DNA from: Clostridia bacterium
Lineage (GTDB): Bacteria; Bacillota; Clostridia; Acetivibrionales; JAFADI01
Length of the DNA stretch: 64,000 nucleotides
Assembly: GCA_026418695.1 (NCBI GenBank)
Contig: JAOAAU010000122.1
Coordinates: 62,001-126,000 of the forward strand
Reading direction: 5' to 3'
Under the pieces are notes generated by a model, which had not been told where the DNA came from, searched no databases, and saw nothing but the letters and a program-made list of their open reading frames with translations. Below are positions 63,255 through 64,000 of this stretch, piece by piece; the first letter of the stretch is position 1; every line of letters starts with the position of its first letter. The position numbers were made by a program, and so were the translations under genes.

Positions 63255-63409
63255 AGTTTTATGTGAAATGAATGCGTTCTGTATCTCATAAACATCCGAA
63301 AAATCTGCAGCCGGGTGAAACCAGCTTCTACATGTTAAAACCAATATTACCAGCCGGTTATGCGTCGAATAAATCAAAGCAAGCATCGAATGAAATGAGG
63401 GGGAAATCT

Positions 63410-64000
63410 ATGTTTAGAATTGTGAGAAAGCAAGTACTGAATCCAGCAGTTAAGCTGATGGAGATTGAAGCCCCGTATGTTGCAAAAAAAGCGGCACCGG
63501 GACAGTTTATTATCCTGAGGACCGATGAAAATGGAGAAAGGATACCGCTGACCATTGCCGATTATAACCGTGAGAAGGGTACGGTTACAATTATTTTTCA
63601 GGAAGTAGGAAAGACAACGAAAGTGCTGGGAGAAATGAAGGAAGGTGACTACCTCCTCGATTTTGTCGGACCCTTAGGTGTTGCTTCCCACCTTGATGGA
63701 TATAGGAAGGTGGCGGTGATCGGCGGTGGGCTAGGCACGGCCATTGCATATCCGCAAGCCAAGAAACTGCACGAGTTGGGGGCGGAAGTACATTCCATCG
63801 TAGGTTTCAGAAATCAGGAGTTGATCATCCTGGAAAAGGAAATGCAGCAAGTCAGCAATAAGCTGATTGTTGCAACCGATGACGGTTCCAACGGAAACAA
63901 GGGTTTTGTGACGGATATGCTGAAGAAATTGATTGAAGAAGGAAATCAGTATGATCTTGTGATTGCCATCGGACCCTTGATCATGATGAAAGTGGTAAGC
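63410..64000 (+). CDS. Sulfide/dihydroorotate-dehydrogenase-like FAD/NAD-binding protein (NfnA/SudB-like), 3' end outside window
   Basis: The first 197 residues are visible and the frame is open at the window end. The N-terminal FAD-binding barrel (about 1-95) has FRIVRKQVLNPAVKLMEIEA, PGQFIILRTDENGERIPLTI and VGPLGVAS. The NAD-binding domain begins VAVIGGGLGTAIAYPQAKKL. This is the small subunit of ferredoxin-NADP oxidoreductase/glutamate-synthase-like complexes (NfnA, SudB); the partner is usually encoded next, outside this window. ATG 63410 has GAGGGGGAAA upstream. Confidence 0.9.
   Translation, partial: MFRIVRKQVLNPAVKLMEIEAPYVAKKAAPGQFIILRTDENGERIPLTIADYNREKGTVTIIFQEVGKTTKVLGEMKEGDYLLDFVGPLGVASHLDGYRKVAVIGGGLGTAIAYPQAKKLHELGAEVHSIVGFRNQELIILEKEMQQVSNKLIVATDDGSNGNKGFVTDMLKKLIEEGNQYDLVIAIGPLIMMKVVS

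Larger units (their letters stand above)
63000..63409. other. Gene-free stretch, 410 bp, between divergent metF and nfnA-like genes
   Basis: It contains one promoter for each gene (63035-63062 minus, 63226-63254 plus). In the plus-strand leader of about 150 nt there is repeated CAGCCGG (about 63310 and 63352) and a GGTGAAACC hairpin. No known riboswitch is recognised. Confidence 0.55.

Noticed and set aside
1-64000. CRISPR arrays, insertion sequences, integrases, tRNA or rRNA genes
   Set aside because: No regularly spaced repeats, transposase motifs or tRNA-like cloverleaf sequences were seen on either strand.

Overview
The window looks like ordinary chromosome of an anaerobic, endospore-forming Bacillota, most likely class Clostridia. 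The evidence is sporulation genes (YtrH/YtrI-like, SpoIVFA/SpoIVFB-like), a MecA adaptor, a nickel CO dehydrogenase, AT-rich spacers, strong GGAGG ribosome binding sites and many hairpin-plus-T-run terminators. I saw no rRNA, tRNA, CRISPR array, insertion sequence or integrase. The genus cannot be settled from sequence alone.

Layout. 1-5440: end of a membrane transporter-like gene, a flavoprotein, an MscS channel, a Na/Pi cotransporter and a ytrHI-like sporulation pair. 5444-8523: a catalytic CO dehydrogenase (cooS) without cooF or cooC, divergent from a sirtuin. 8524-15830: L,D-transpeptidase, a small Cys-pair protein, NADP isocitrate dehydrogenase, arginase, and asparagine synthetase plus asparaginyl-tRNA synthetase. 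15841-22774: a minus-strand signalling block (7TM CheA-like kinase, CHASE4 GGDEF/HD-GYP enzyme, REC-STAS protein). 23180-25250: pyruvate kinase behind a promoter-terminator leader. 25303-29958: MocR regulator, aminotransferase, racemase and AzlCD exporter, apparently one operon. 30188-34241: a phosphorelay (CHASE4 hybrid kinase, Hpt, REC). 34341-37719: oxidoreductase, class II aldolase, DUF2339-like membrane protein. 38343-42673: Lon protease and a MASE3-PP2C phosphatase. 42676-49898: poorly characterised genes (acidic TPR membrane protein, PRC-barrel protein, degenerate VanW protein, MecA, an orphan protein). 50081-58564: the shape and division cluster maf-radC-mreBCD-PBP2-minCDE. 58618-61983: YkuS-like protein, SpoIVFA/SpoIVFB-like pair, PdaA-like deacetylase. 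62130-64000: metF, divergent from an NfnA/SudB-like flavoprotein cut by the window end.

How it fits together. CooS, MetF and the NfnA-like subunit suggest one-carbon and low-potential electron metabolism, although the rest of a Wood-Ljungdahl pathway is not in the window. The number of sensor proteins (two CHASE4 proteins with different outputs, a 7TM kinase with Hpt and CheA-type ATPase, REC-STAS, MASE3-PP2C) indicates heavy investment in phosphorelay, c-di-GMP and probably partner-switching control. The clearest unexplained items are the apparent promoter-terminator unit before pyruvate kinase, the phased direct repeats flanking the mocR promoter, the CX2C D-cluster of the orphan CooS, the probable AUU start of the SpoIVFB-like gene, and the gene set behind a sigma-H-like promoter at 43367-43394. 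I did not find a clearly new defence or mobile system.
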